From: Brachionus plicatilis
Taxonomy: Eukaryota; Rotifera; Eurotatoria; Ploima; Brachionidae
Direction: 5' to 3'
Length of the DNA stretch: 64,000 nucleotides
Assembly (NCBI GenBank): GCA_010279815.1
Contig: QEOQ01000688.1
Location: 553,216-617,215, forward strand
Part shown: positions 35,001 to 46,909 of the stretch, in pieces
Layout of the letters: every line of letters begins with the position of its first letter
Numbering within the stretch: the stretch's first letter is position 1
The notes under the pieces: model-generated
Databases searched by the model: none
Seen by the model: the letters and a program-made list of their open reading frames with translations, nothing else
Told to the model about the DNA's origin: nothing
Translations under genes and position numbers: made by a program

Positions 35001-38000
35001 GAGTCCATTTACTTGGTCACCACCGTCAGCAGCATTTGTCCCGGTCAACTGTTTATTTGATTTTATGCTGCAATTCGAATATTGCTTGGTACTAAAATTA
35101 GTTTTGCTGATGTCCGCACATTCAGAATTAGTATATTTTTGACTAAAATTTTTCTCACTACTTTTTTTCATATTTACAGAGTCTTTTTGCTGAATGTAGG
35201 CAAAGTGTTCAGCAGCATTGTTTGACGGGTTGTTGTTTGGCTGATGGCTGTTTAGATAATAAGCCAGCGCCGTAGAAATAATGCTACTCTTAGTTGATTT
35301 TGTGTTTTTGGAAGCAATTTCAGCATTTTGTTCCTTGATTGAGATTTCTTGGTCGTAGTCCGATTCTTTGAGGTGAAATTCCAAAGGCAATGCCTTGGTG
35401 ACAAGTGAATGGTAAAATTGGTTCTGCTTTTGAATTGTTTTTTGCTTTTTGAGCCTGTATTTGTAGCTGATGTAGCTTTTAAAGCCGAATCCGAGAGTGA
35501 CTATGGGGTAACCGATGCAGTGGGCTGCAAAAGGTCGACAGAGATCGATTGTTTTGAAGTTGTTTAGCCGTAAATACGCTTCTATGTAAACAAAAAACAG
35601 CCATAAAAGTACGGTGGACAAGCATATGCCTTTGTCAGTGTGCCAGACGTATTGCACCCAGACGTATGTGCTCGCTACAAAGAAGAGCCAATGAACCGGT
35701 AAAAACATGTAACATATCAGGTCGGAGAAAAATGCAATCGAACCAAAAAATACCGCAAAAATCTACAAAAAACATTTTGTTTTAATATTTTATTTTGGAC
35801 AAAAGAAGAAAAAGTTTTTTATTACAATTCCTTGGTATTTTATTGAGTCATGAAGGCTGCGCAAAAGAAGCCAAAATGGCCACAAAAATTCGAACCGAAA
35901 TTCCAGTACATAATCGGCAATCATTATTAAAGCCCATAGAAGCACAAATTTCAAATAGACAAAGCTGGTGCTAAAAATTAAAATTTAGAATAAAATTTAC
36001 TATTGTGTCCCGCCAATAATTAGGTGACACAACCAGGGATAAATAAAAAATTTATTAAATAAAAGATTTGCCAGTGAGTCAAAGTAGAATATACTTCTCT
36101 CTTGGTAGCTGGCTTGTTAATTTATTTATAATTAAAGATTAAACAAATTTGAGTATGGAGTTACAGTTTGGAGACCTTACTTGAAGAAAGACATAAACGC
36201 CATCGAAGCTGTTCAAAGACGAGCAACAAGACTTGTGCCTGAAATCAGGAGAATATCATATGAAAAAAGATTGCAAGAATTAAATTTGACAATTTTTAAA
36301 ATCAGAAGACTTAGAGGTGATTTAATACAAATGTTTAAAATAGTTAAGGGATTTGATGAAATAAACTGGTTTAATAAAATTGTGTTTAAAAATGAACAGT
36401 CATTCCAATTGACGTATCAATTAAGGTCACACGAATTTCAGATAAAAAGACAACTAGTCAAAAACTGTGATCCACGTCACAATTTCTTCACAAACAGAGT
36501 ATCAAGCGTTTGGAACAATCTACCAAAAGAAGTGGTCCTATCAAATGACAAAAACGAATTTAAAAATAAACTTGACAGACTGAATTTACAAAGCTATTAC
36601 AATGGATACTAAAACTCCATTTCATGTGGCCAGCCACATTATAGCTATTTATTTATTATTATATTATATTATTAAATAAAGTTTTCACCATTAACTTTCA
36701 ATAGAAAGGACACTTTAAAAATAATTTAAAGTTTCTTTGTTTTCAAGATATTATATCTATAGTTAAAACAAGGGTATGACAATTGTTACTGGTACTCTAA
36801 GAGCTGACTTAAAATTGAGTCTATTTATGGCTTTTACCAAGTCATATCCAAAATATAAGATTTATGTCCAAATCAAAAAAATAAGAAAAAAAAAGTCTTC
36901 TTTCAAAAGTACCTAGCGTCCTCAATCATGTATCAATTTTGATAAAAATGGTAGCAAATTAAAGCTAAGAAACTTTATTTTCAAAATCTTTTTTTAAGTC
37001 TTTGACTAGGGCTTTTGAAAAAAAAAATCCGGACTTAGACTTTACTTGAGATTGGTGACTTTTAACAATAGAAGCACCAAAACGAGTCATTTTGACTCGT
37101 TATGAAAAATAAAGAATAAATCATATATTTTATGTTCGAATTTATTGAAATTATTAAATTAATTGAATAAAAATAGTAAATTATTAAATTCTAGTCTTTT
37201 CTTAGGCCTTATAAAATATCCATGGTCAATCACAATTTTTACAAATACTCTCTATTTCTTTTGTACAATATCCACATTCTGCTTTTTTACATTTTGAACA
37301 AAAATTTGTCGCTTTATAATTACCACATAAACGAATTTGAGCAAATTTTTTTTATTTGAATTTAGAAAGTTATTCTTATTTTTAATGCTAAAAAAATTAT
37401 GCTCAACAAAAAAAAAATACTCAGATTTTAGCAGCCAAACAACGAAAAAAGATTCATTTTGACTCGTTGGTGCTTCTAGTGTTAAACCAATCTGGTTTTT
37501 ATTAAGTATGAGAATAAATTTTACATTTTTTCCATAAAAAAATTTCCGCTTTAGCTTGAAGAAAATTCAAGTGTTAATTTTGACATAAAATAAATTAAAA
37601 TTTTGAGTTAGCTTTGAGAGTACTGGCCAAAGGTTTAAAAATATGATTTTTTTTGAAAAGAAAGAAGATAATTAAAAGTTTTTTTTTGATTGTCAAAATA
37701 TTTTTAATACGACTTTCTATTTTGGTTTTTCAAGTTTATATGACTACTTAAATACAAATCTTTTCTTTTTTTAATCTCTTAAGACAAACTATTTTGTCAA
37801 AACTCAAAAGAGTACTCTTTTTAAATGTTTATGACTTAAAAATTTTGTTTGCCTAAAAAAATATACCAAAAATAAAATATAAATAAAACTTATGATTTAT
37901 TAAATTAAGCATTAAAGTAAAAAAATCTCGTTATTTCTTAATTTTTTTAGATATAAAATTTGTTTAAAAAATTTAGAGCTCTTTTTTAAAAGTAATCCAT

Positions 38001-40471
38001 TTTACAGTTGGTTTAATTTTTTGTGTTGAGTTTAATTTTTATCTGTACCACTACCAACCTTTAGAATAAAGATATATAAAACAAAAAAATTAAAAATAAA
38101 ATTAAATAAGATAAAATAAAATAAAAAATAATTAAAAAGAAAAAAAAGATAAAAAATTCATTTAGTTTTTTCTTAATATTCAATCGTTGAAAAACTTGGT
38201 CTAGTCGGATAGATGAACCATAGTTTACCTTTTATGCAAACAATTCTTGTTCTCGGTATTTATTTTATTTGTTCACGTAAAGGTGAGCCAAAATAGAATT
38301 AAGCGATCAAATGTCAAATTAGGTGAAAAACTTTAATATTAGGTGAACAATTTTTAGTTTAGATGAACTAATTGTTCAAAAAACCCTGAGAACAAAAATT
38401 GTTCCAGTAATATAAGTAATAAATAAATGATGATGATGAATTATTTTTTATTTGAAACTGGAAAAAATATTTGAAACATCGCACTTTTTCAATGTTATTT
38501 CAACATTGGATACATTTTGTAATTCAAACACAAAAAAATTAAACCATTTTAAATTCAAAATAATTAAATTATTAAAATTAAATTTTGTTAAGGTTTGTAT
38601 TTAAATGACCAGTATTTCTAATGAATTTATCTGTAAATAATGCTAGTTAAATATAATATTTTAGTATTAAATTAAGAATGAAAGTAAAAAATTTAAATAA
38701 TTAGTATTTTTTGATCAATATACGGTTGATCTGTAATAAATCATGTCAATTAGTATTTTATTAATATGATCGGTATAATAAATAATTCAAATACCGATTA
38801 GGAAATTATTAGAAAACTTCCTTCTCAATTTCTTCATCCGAGAAGTACTCTGGAAGATTTGATACCAAGTTTCAATTGATTAGATCAAAATGAACTAAAG
38901 GCTATCATTGAGCAAAAACAATTAAGTAGTGACCTCGAGAGTGTTCTGAATAGACATCTGAATACTACATACTAGATGGTGAACAATCAATGGCAAGTGA
39001 AGAAGAAATCATCAATGTTAAAGAAATGCGTTGGAACATCTATGGTCAACTTAATTAGAGAACTTTCATTATTTGGATTTTGACCAAATGGAGACGATAT
39101 GGCAGTCAATTGAAAAGAAGGTTAATGCAATTGTCTAACATTTATTAAGCAGTACTTGTGCAAACATTTGGTCGATCTTGCAATCAAGTTAAAATATGTC
39201 AAGCTACCATTACCAGCAAAAGATGTACCGATTGGTGAAAAACGCAAAAAAGGAAGACTAAATGAGACAAAAGAAGCTTTATTGAAAAATTTAATTTTAG
39301 TCTTTAAAATTTTTTTTATTAAAATAAACATTAAAAAAAAAATTTACTTATAATATATAAATAAAATACTGATTGATTCCAAATATTTTCTTGATCAATA
39401 TATATTTAACATTGATCGAAATACTAAAATACTGGTCTAAAAATATAAAAAATACTGATCAATTGATATAAACCCTTTTATTGAGTAAATTATACAATTT
39501 TTTCAACTAATCTTAAATGATTTTGACAACTGATATCTATCGAATTGTACGAATAAAAAAAAATTAAATAAAATTTTAAAAATTTATTGTATTTATAATT
39601 TTTTTATTTTATTCGGTGGTTGAAAAAAATTGAAATGATAGATTTTGTCCTAGATTTAAATTTTTTAATTTGTAATTTAAATTTCTTTTAATTCAATTTA
39701 ATTGAATGAACAAAGTCCAGCTTTTTGAAGTTTGGCGAACTTCTTTCAGCAACAAAGTTAAACATGTTTTTGTATAAAAAAAAATTTTTGTAAAAATTGA
39801 TAGTTTTGTTATAAATAAAGTTAAAATTTTAGATTATTATAAACAGAGTTGTTTAAAAGTCCCAAAAAAAAGTCCAAGACAGGACTTAGAAATTTTTTTA
39901 AAAAATAAAAAAATTAAAGTCTTTGGTCGGACTTTTAAAAAAAAAAAAAAAGTCCGGACTTGGACTTGACTTGAGACTTTTAAACAACTCTGATTATAAA
40001 TATGCTTTGTAAATTACATTATGGGTTCTAAAAAATTTAATTTGAAAAATATTATTAAATTAGTTTTTTTCATTAGATTTAAAATAGATTCAGATAAGCA
40101 TTTTAATCATCAGTGTGTCAAACTTAAATCTCTAAGAGGACTTTTTTTACCACTTTGATAAATCTTGAAATTTCTAGATCATCTAAATTAAAACATTTTT
40201 AAATGTTTAAAGTAAAGGCAGCATCTAGCATTCGGATTTTTTTTGATAAATTACTAAAAAAAAAGTTGACTAAGATCCTTCCAAAAAAAGGCGGAAAAAA
40301 AATTGATTAAGTGAAAATTTCAAATAAGCAAAGGTAGAAAAAAAAATTGTTCAATAGACACACCTATTTAAAACATTGCACTCACCTGCCATACATTCCG
40401 TCGGTGAATTTGCATTTTTTCACATGAAATTGCTTTCGATGCTTGGTCGAATCGACATTTCTTCTCTTCAT
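29080..40471 (-). CDS. MACO1: Macoilin, multi-pass ER membrane coiled-coil protein
   Basis: Five exons (40386-40471, 35826-35970, 34567-35762, 31230-31843, 29080-29432) join in phase to 2394 nt, 797 residues; the human protein has about 664. Macoilin is an ER-membrane protein that affects neuronal excitability. The start MKRRN matches the vertebrate N-terminus. Hydrophobic segments follow: YLKFVLLWALIMIADYVLEF, FWLLLRSLHD, then the highly conserved LFFVASTYVWVQYVWH and RPFAAHCIGYPIVTLGFGFK. Residues about 200-470 form an Asn/Ser/Thr-rich, poorly conserved insert that explains the extra length. Coiled coil spans about 476-680 and contains the conserved FSALGEAKRKIE near its end. The C-terminal exon is Asn/Ser-rich. 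Introns of 4.4, 0.06, 2.7 and 1.8 kb separate the exons; three are populated by transposons. Confidence 0.95.
29572..29611. repeat. Perfect 17-bp hairpin
   Basis: TTTAATACATCTTATAA, a six-base loop, then its exact reverse complement. It lies in the last macoilin intron next to a LINE tail. It could be the end of an AT-rich element; no transposase. Confidence 0.7.
29605..29843 (+). mobile_element. LINE 3'-end copy, plus orientation
   Basis: TACCCAACTACATTGTGTAATTGC resembles the LINE stretch at 22820-22850 on the other strand. The copy then continues to the tail AAAGAGCTTTAGCTCGCCAC (keeping the GAGCT-TT-AGCTC hairpin), ACAGATAAAACAAATAAAT. It is 5'-truncated, in the last macoilin intron. A hAT MITE starts right after it. 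Confidence 0.65.
29845..30034. mobile_element. hAT MITE, 190 bp
   Basis: The ends CAGAGTTGTATAAAAGTC and GACTTTTATACAAGTCTG are near-perfect inverted repeats; the interior is made of AAGTC/GACTT motifs and folds almost end to end. Flanking octamers AAATAGAT and AAATAAAT agree at 7 of 8. It is non-coding and lies in the last macoilin intron. Confidence 0.85.
30873..30925 (+). repeat. LINE 3'-tail copy, plus orientation
   Basis: TATTCTGAATAAGCATTAGC then TCGTTACAGATATACAAATAA and an ATAAATAAA run: the same 3' tail as 22590-22640, with changes in the hairpin arm. It lies in the last macoilin intron. Confidence 0.65.
31844..34566. other. Macoilin intron 3
   Basis: AT-rich. At 34200-34243 there is a degenerate hAT MITE right arm (AAAGTTTTGACTTTAACTTG...CCAACTCTC). 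At about 33880-34050 the plus strand has a Cys-rich frame without a start codon (see findings). At 32570-32760 a few acidic, Asn-rich frames may be transposon debris. The exons on each side match neighbouring parts of the vertebrate protein, so no exon is missing here. Confidence 0.55.
36120..36680 (+). mobile_element. 5'-truncated LINE, polymerase C-terminus
   Basis: The plus frame runs from about 36130 (EYGVTVWRPYLKKDI) to the TAA at 36610-36612. It contains IEAVQRRATRLVPEIR, YEKRLQELNL, RRLRGDLIQMFKIVKG and FFTNRVSSVWNNLPKEVV, the standard C-terminal region of CR1/L2/jockey-type LINEs. The frame is unbroken. A short TTATTATATTATATTATTAA tail follows. It is inserted antisense to macoilin in intron 1 and is distinct from the hairpin-tailed LINE. 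Confidence 0.85.
36985..37494. mobile_element. hAT MITE broken by a piggyBac-type insertion
   Basis: 36985-37065 matches the interior and right arm of the 39844-39992 element (AAGTCTTTGACTAGGGCTTT, then a poly(A) run, then GGACTTAGACTT). Its right terminus stops at TTAA and resumes after the second TTAA at 37482 with ACCAATCTG. With one TTAA removed, the junction reads like the family's normal right end. The left arm is lost or too decayed to place. Confidence 0.7.
37062..37485 (-). mobile_element. Deleted piggyBac element keeping the Cys-rich transposase tail
   Basis: TTAA flanks both ends (37062-37065, 37482-37485), the piggyBac target. The termini CAATAGAAGCACCAA and TTGGTGCTTCTAGTG are inverted repeats, extended inward by ACGAGTCATTTTGACTCGT and ATTCATTTTGACTCGT. 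The minus strand encodes RLCGNYKATNFCSKCKKAEC followed by GYC and CKNCD-stop, the cysteine-rich C-terminal domain of piggyBac transposases. The rest of the transposase is gone, so the element is an internal-deletion derivative. Confidence 0.85.
38198..38413. mobile_element. Truncated member of the GGTCTAGTCGG element family
   Basis: The left end GGTCTAGTCGGATAGATGAA, then CACGTAAAGGTGAGCCAAAA, AATTAGGTGAA, AGGTGAACAATTTTTAG and a GAGAACAAAAATTGTTCC end follow the order seen in the fuller copy at 55792-56215. The right terminal repeat is missing. Non-coding; in macoilin intron 1. Confidence 0.65.
38591..39470 (+). mobile_element. MULE-like element, second copy
   Basis: The left end (GGTTTGTATTTAAATGACCA) and the interior (TTGATCAATATACGGTTGAT) parallel 21062 and 23412-23450; the right end carries AATACTGGTCTAAA and AATACTGATCAA. 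The coding remnant includes a stretch matching that at 24840-24899 (GEQSMASEEEIINVKEM) and a SWIM finger from about 39128, CNCLTFIKQYLCKHLVDLAI, with CxC and CxH intact, then DVPIGEKRKKGRLNETKEAL. Stop codons and large deletions show it is non-autonomous. It lies in macoilin intron 1. Confidence 0.65.
39844..39992. mobile_element. Intact 149-bp hAT MITE (family reference copy)
   Basis: The ends CAGAGTTGTTTAAAAGTC and GACTTTTAAACAACTCTG are perfect 18-bp inverted repeats. Perfect 8-bp target duplications ATTATAAA occupy 39836-39843 and 39993-40000. The interior repeats AAGTCC and GGACTT with A/T spacers, so the whole element can fold. No coding capacity. The CAGAG terminus and 8-bp duplication place it in the hAT superfamily. 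It lies in macoilin intron 1. Confidence 0.9.
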
Positions 40472-43400
40472 TATTGTTTCATTAAAACTTCTTTGCTTTG
40501 AGAAACGAGAAAAAAATTTTGAAAATTTTTTAAATGTCGAAAATACTATTTTCTAATAAAAAATATTTTATCTTTTAAATTGAATAATATAAAAATGGTA
40601 ATGATAAAAAAAGGGAGAAAAATGTAACATCAAAATTTAATGCATCATCAAGATTGGTGTCGAGGAAGAAAAAACACACACGCATACATTAAAGAACATA
40701 AATGCAAATCGTCTTCATAATATTGAAATAATAAGAAAATTTCAGAGTACATAATTTGCACTATTTCGATGTTGAGTTCTTTTTTATCGAAATTCGTAGC
40801 TGTCTTGAGTTGAGGGCAAATAATTTATGTAGAGTAGTAAATTTATTCATAAATTTTGAAAAAACCAAACCGTTAATTTATTTATGAAAAAATTCAATTC
40901 ATATTGAACAAATTTGAAGCTTTTTTTGTTGTGAATTTGGCCCGATAATTTCAATTTTTATGATAATAATAAATTATCATTATAAAAAAAATTTGACTCA
41001 AAAAAATAAAATAAAAAATTTTCGCCTTTTTTAAATCTGATTTGCCTTTATATAAAAAAAGTTTAAGGACTACTCAAAGACTTAAAGTTTAAATGACCAT
41101 AGAATAAGTGCCATCCAAAATTTGTATGCCTCTCGAATAAAATTAAATCACGTAAAAAAAATTTTATCATAATTTTTTTTCTAAATAAAATTTTACTAAA
41201 AATATAGCAAATAAATTAGTCAAATCGATTTAAGAGGCGTTAAAAAGTCTAGATATAATATTTATGCTAAATATTTAATTTAAGGCAAATTAATAACTAA
41301 CTTGAAAAAATTCTGCACTAAAAGATTTTATTGATTTTCTGTTGAACACAATTTCTAATCAACGCAACGCATAAATATCTTTTTTTTAATTAAATGTAAT
41401 TTTAATTATGCTTAAAATTTTCAACAAATTTAAAAAAAAAAAACTTAATTATTTTATTTGTTAGATAGTTTCCAAGTGATTTAAAGAATTAAAAAAAGAT
41501 GGCTAATTTTGTTTTTGCTGAGGATCAAAATGTTCATGATTTTTTTAATTTGATGTAAAAGAGAATCATGTAAAAAATTTAAATGTCCTGAGAAAGTAAA
41601 ATATAATTAATTAATTAATATTATAATTATTATTCAAAAAAGAATAATCTTTGATTATAAAATTATTTTTTAATTTAATCGGCTGTATTTTTTTATAATT
41701 TTTTAAATTTTCAGCACACACACCATGAACATAATGATGTATTTTGACAGGATGTTTTTCTTATTTTTCATATCCTAAATAAAGTAAGCCTAACGCAAAA
41801 AATCAAATGGAGCATTGATGAAAATAGACTTAATTTAAGAAATTAAGAAAATCCGTTTTTTTAAAAAATATCAATTTGAATTTTTTTAGCATTATAATTT
41901 TGCAAAATTAACTTTTCAATTGTTAATTTTACTCTGGGATAAAATGGACTATTTTTTAATTTTATCTATTTTTTTTAAATGATATCAAAAAATGATTACT
42001 AACTAATTTATTTCTATAAATAGATAATTTGTTCTTAAAAAATAGATTTAAATTATTTTCAAATGAAAAAATGAATATCATTGATTCGAATTTCTATCAT
42101 CATACCTAAATATCAAAATGCCTTAAACAATGCCGAAAATATTCAAGAACAAAAGAAAATAAAAAAAAGTAAGAGGAACGTATTTGTAAATGCCACCAAC
42201 TCAGTTTGTACAGTAAGTATTCACAAATTTAAATACAGTTATAGAAAGGAGCATAACTCTTTTATCAAAAACTTTGAATCGGATTCAGATTAAATGTTTC
42301 AGAACCCAAGTTAGATATTAAATCAAACCACATTAATAAAAGAAACTATCATGGAAAGGATTAAAATTATTAAAAAGAGGAATTTAAGAAAATTGGCTGA
42401 ATATTTACTACATTAAAATTTTAGATACTTTATTTAAACCAGGTTTTAATTAAGAAATAGCAGGCATCGGTATTTTTTGCACAAAAATGAAAAAACTCTT
42501 TTTTTCTAAAAAATCCAAAATAAAGAATTAAATAATCCACTTATATTCAGCCCCTGTAAAATTTTCTAAAAATCAAAAAAATTCACTTACAGATTACATA
42601 CAACTTTTAAATTTAAAAACACTCTCTAATGAAATTTTTAATTAAAATTGATATCTGTTAAGAATTATTTGATATCAAAATAAGGAGATTTAAAAAAAAC
42701 AAAAAAAATCAGCTTGTCATAATTGTACTAAATCGCGAAATTTCATTATTAATTTCATTGTTATTTTTTGTATTTTTAACAAGACCTAAAATTAGTTCTT
42801 TTACCTTTGATAAACTTTTACCATAGAGACCACATAGAAATAAAAAAATGTTTACGGAACCAAAATAAATTGGCTATAATAAATTGTAATTAACTAGAAA
42901 ATCTTTTTTCTAAAAATTAAAAAATCCATCTTTAGGGTTCAAACAAAAAAATAATTAACAAAACTTAGACTGGACTCAAAGCTTGATTATGTGTAGGTCT
43001 CCAACAATTTTTTTTAATGGACTTTTAGGAAAAAATAATAAAACTCGAATTCATATTGCACTTACATTAATATCACCAGAATATTGTTATTTTTTTAAGT
43101 AGACTTTTGATTTAATTTTATTTATTAAAAATAATAATTAGCGATGAATTTTGTTTTTAAAGGTCAAATTAGATAGCGTGATTGTTCTTTATTAAAAATT
43201 CTCAATAATTACAATACTTCCTTTTGATTGCCTTAAGCGATCTAATTAAAAAGCAAATGGCTAATCGAATATATTTCGTGATCAAGTTTTTATCTAATTA
43301 AATTATAAATTTGTCTAAAAATTAGTAATTATTAGATCAATATTTGAGAAGCATTGAGGCTTCTATTTTAAATTAGAAATTATGTCCAAAAAAATAAATC

Positions 43401-45837
43401 TTCTTTTTTTTTAAGATTAAATACTTAAACCGAACCTATAGAGTTTTGAATAAAATGACAAAAAAATTAAAAATTTTTTGGAAGTGGTCTTAACTCATTT
43501 TGAAAATTTTAACAAACTTATGACAAGCCTCAAAAATTATCTCTAAATTATGAAATTTTTCTTATATTGTCAATTTTCAATATATTTTTGAAAAAAAATC
43601 ATCTTATTATTTATAGTTATTTTGCAATAAGCAAAACAAATTTAGACTAATTAATGTTTATTTTGAAAGCATATAACCTTAAATAATATAAATTTTTCCA
43701 TTAGCTAAAGATTTTTAAGCCTAAAAATAAAATAACTCCATTATAATCTTCTTACAAAAAATTCCTAAATTAATTTAAATTGCTTTTTAGCGAAAGCCAA
43801 CAGGTTGTTTATTGATTCAGAAAGATTGACTATTATATTTAATTTCTAAAAAATAAAGCTGTCTGTTTTTTTCTTTTGTTACCATTCAATTTTATTCTAA
43901 GATAAAAAAATTCAAATCTGCTTAAAATCTTTGCTACCATAAGGCTCTAGTCTTAATTATATTTTTTATTTTTTAAATAAAACAAAATAACCATGATTCT
44001 AGATTTCGATCAAATAACCAAATCACAGATTATTTTCATTTCGAAAAAAGAAAAAAATCGGATGTCAAAATTATATTAATTAATTAATTAAAAAATATTT
44101 TGAAATTTAATTAATATCAAATTATACGCGTTACATAAATAAATGCTAAGATGAATTGAATTTAATTCCATGTCTAACTTTTATTTTCAATATTAATTAA
44201 TATTAATTATTGGAACGATTTTTTAATAATAATTTTGGGTGCCCCCTGGGAAGTTTTTAGAATGAAATTATTATTTAATTAAATGTTATTAGTTTAGTTT
44301 CCTCAATTGAGCAGATTAAAAATTTAATAGTTTAATTAGAAATAAACTTGAATTTTTTTTTTTTTTTTCAAAATCTATATTGCAATAAATTTTCTATTTT
44401 CATTGACAATTCAAGTGATCTTAAATAAAATTTAATTTTAGTGTATTTAGTTTGATGGCCAAATTAAATCTCTTAAAACCGATATTTTAATTATTAGATA
44501 ATTTTTATTCTAATCGAACTGAGTTTTCTTTTAACTCTCAGAAAAAATTTTTTTCTAAATCGAATTGTTCAACCAAGAAATCAATTCCCAGTAGAAAATT
44601 AAAAAAATCAAATATTAATCTATAATATTTATAAACGATAATAATTTCTTTTTCTAAATATTGCATTGTTTTTTCACCAAAAAATTTTTATATTTATAAC
44701 AAAATTGTTTAGCGAACGAACAATTTCTACAAAATCAAAAATATTCTTAAATATTAAAAGTCGCTCCAATTTGCGTTACATATAAATTTTACAAATATAT
44801 TGTAGAAGTCCGTAGTTAAACTTTCCAAACTGATTTTATCTTTAAAAATTTTGTTTTGAAAAAGAAGCGTGATAGGAAACCCAAGGCAAAAGATCGGTAC
44901 AGAAAGAATATAAACTAGAATAAGAGAACAATATTTTGTAAATTCAAAGATATATTAAACTGATTAATTGAACTTAATTAGTAAATGATTTTTTATAACA
45001 TGACACTAAAGCATTTAGTTTAATACAATATTTTTTGATGACAAAAAAATAAATATTAAAGCTTTATTAACAATGAAAATTTTTAGGATTTAAAAGATTT
45101 CCAAATTTAAAAATTTTTCATATTGCTAGAATATTTATAAATAAATATAGATGACAATTTATCGATTTATTATTATAATTTTATATTTTGAATTCTATCA
45201 TATTTTAATTAATATTAATTATACTTTGTAGAAGAGATTTTTAATTATTTCTTGAAACATAAAATTAATTAAGTTTCTTCTCAAGAGTACCATTTTCTGC
45301 ATTTAAAGAACTCTCTTCGAATTTTGCTAATATTTTGAAATTTGGTTAAAGATGCTTGTTCTATATTGTCTTGAATGTTTATATCAAAAAACAATTCAAT
45401 TTTTAATCATATAAAAAATATAGACAAATTCTTACAGCACTAATTAAAACCGTACATAAAAATATTAAGCTTCACTTCATTTAGAATGAAAAAAAAATAA
45501 AAATGAGAAAAAATTACTCAGAATTTTTTTATTAATTTCATCTAAAATTAAGCTTTATTTTTCAAAATATTCAATTGCATTATTTCTTTTAAGAATTAAG
45601 CTGTGGATAAAATTTTTTGTTTATTTTTCAAACAGAACTTGAATTTGAAAACTATCAATTTATTTTAAAACTCATGTTTTGCCGAGCATTTTTCATTCTT
45701 GATAACAAATCTTGATAAAATTATTTGTATCATTATCAACAGCCATTTAAAAATGATTTGCAAATTTTGATAATTTTTATCAATTCGAAATTTAATGTTT
45801 TTTAGAAATTAAAATTTAGAATTGTCTTTATAAAAAA
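40472..45837. other. Divergent intergenic region between macoilin and CLN6
   Basis: 5.4 kb of AT-rich DNA between two outward-facing genes, so both promoters should lie here. A 70-codon plus frame at 42081-42293 is Lys/Asn-rich with no family match and no gene signals. CLN6's ATG is preceded by GTTTTTTAG 33 bases upstream, and macoilin's by CTCAAAGCAAAG about 25 bases upstream; both are acceptor-like. I could not support any other feature. Confidence 0.55.
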
Positions 45838-46889
45838 ATGGCTAAAAAAAATAATTCAGAAAAACAAATAGTCAAAAATGATCAAAACAATTTTCAGTGG
45901 CTTATATGGACACTTTTTGCACTGGAAAACTGGATACTTGATTTCGGTCGACCTATAGCAATGGTTTGAACACTGACAAAAAAATTAAAATATAATTTAT
46001 TAACAAAATTTAACAGTTAGTTTCACCACAAGAATGGTTTCCTCTTAGCATGCCAAGCATTGGAGACTATTTTCACATGGCCTACAATGTAATCACACCG
46101 TTTTGTCTTTATAATGTAAGAAATTTTAATTCTATTAAATTGATTGAATTTATTTTAATTCAAAAAGTTGATGAATAAAGCATCGATAAAATCAAACCAA
46201 ATGTTGGTAAATTTGTGCATTATATTTTTCATCATGGGTGCCAGTATTCATTTGGTCGGTGATTCCATTAATCATCGTCTATCATTAATAGGCTATCAAC
46301 TTCATTTGTCGGTCGAAGATAACCCAATAATGAAAAAATTAGAGCCTAAAGCGCTCGTCAAGTCCTTTGAGCTGCTCTATTTCTATGACGAAGTTCTTGG
46401 CCACTACATGTGGTACATTCCTTTTTTTCTATGCATCAACATTTATTTTACCAACTGTTTTTGTGTCCAAAATCAATCTGATCCAAAATTTTCACTGTTT
46501 CAGCAAATTGGCAAAAACATTCTGTTAATTTTCAGTTCAGTTTATTATTGGTATCTAAAATAAATTAAAAAAATTTTTTATTATTAAAAATTTATTCATA
46601 TTTTTATAGGTATTTAGTAACTGAAGGCCAAATCACACCTTTGTTTATATCAAGTCTGGCCTTTATGCACTTGGTGCTGCTCTACAACGTGATTGTTGGA
46701 CGCAAAATGGATCAGAATGGAAGATTTTTGTTAAACATGTTTCAAATGACATTTGTTTTGGTTGCCTTGTGGAGTTACTGGTTATGGGATGATGCACAAT
46801 TAAGAATCAAATACCCTGGTCTTATATATGTCCCTGAGCCGTGGTCGGTATATTCGTTGCACTTCAGAGACTATTTTAACTTGTTCTGA
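45838..46889 (+). CDS. CLN6: CLN6 ER transmembrane protein
   Basis: Four exons (45838-45963, 46017-46115, 46168-46550, 46610-46889) join in phase to 888 nt, 295 residues; human CLN6 has 311. CLN6 is a multi-pass ER membrane protein which, with CLN8, helps export lysosomal enzymes from the ER; loss in mammals causes neuronal ceroid lipofuscinosis. Diagnostic stretches are [12 protein letters not shown] (31-42), [14 protein letters not shown] (about 55-68), [18 protein letters not shown] (96-113), [31 protein letters not shown] across the last splice, and [12 protein letters not shown] near the C-terminus. The N-terminal cytosolic tail is shorter than in vertebrates. Introns are only 50-60 bases, in contrast to its neighbours, and hold no transposons. 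Confidence 0.97.
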
Positions 46890-46909
46890 AATAAATGTCT
46901 TTAAATAAA
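46890..46909 (+). promoter_or_regulatory. CLN6 poly(A) signals
   Basis: Two AATAAA hexamers, at 46890-46895 and 46904-46909. The first starts directly after the TGA (46887-46889), so the 3' UTR must be very short. Confidence 0.6.

Noticed and set aside
42081..42293. Lys/Asn-rich 70-codon frame
   Set aside because: No recognised family or gene signals; typical of A-rich spacer.
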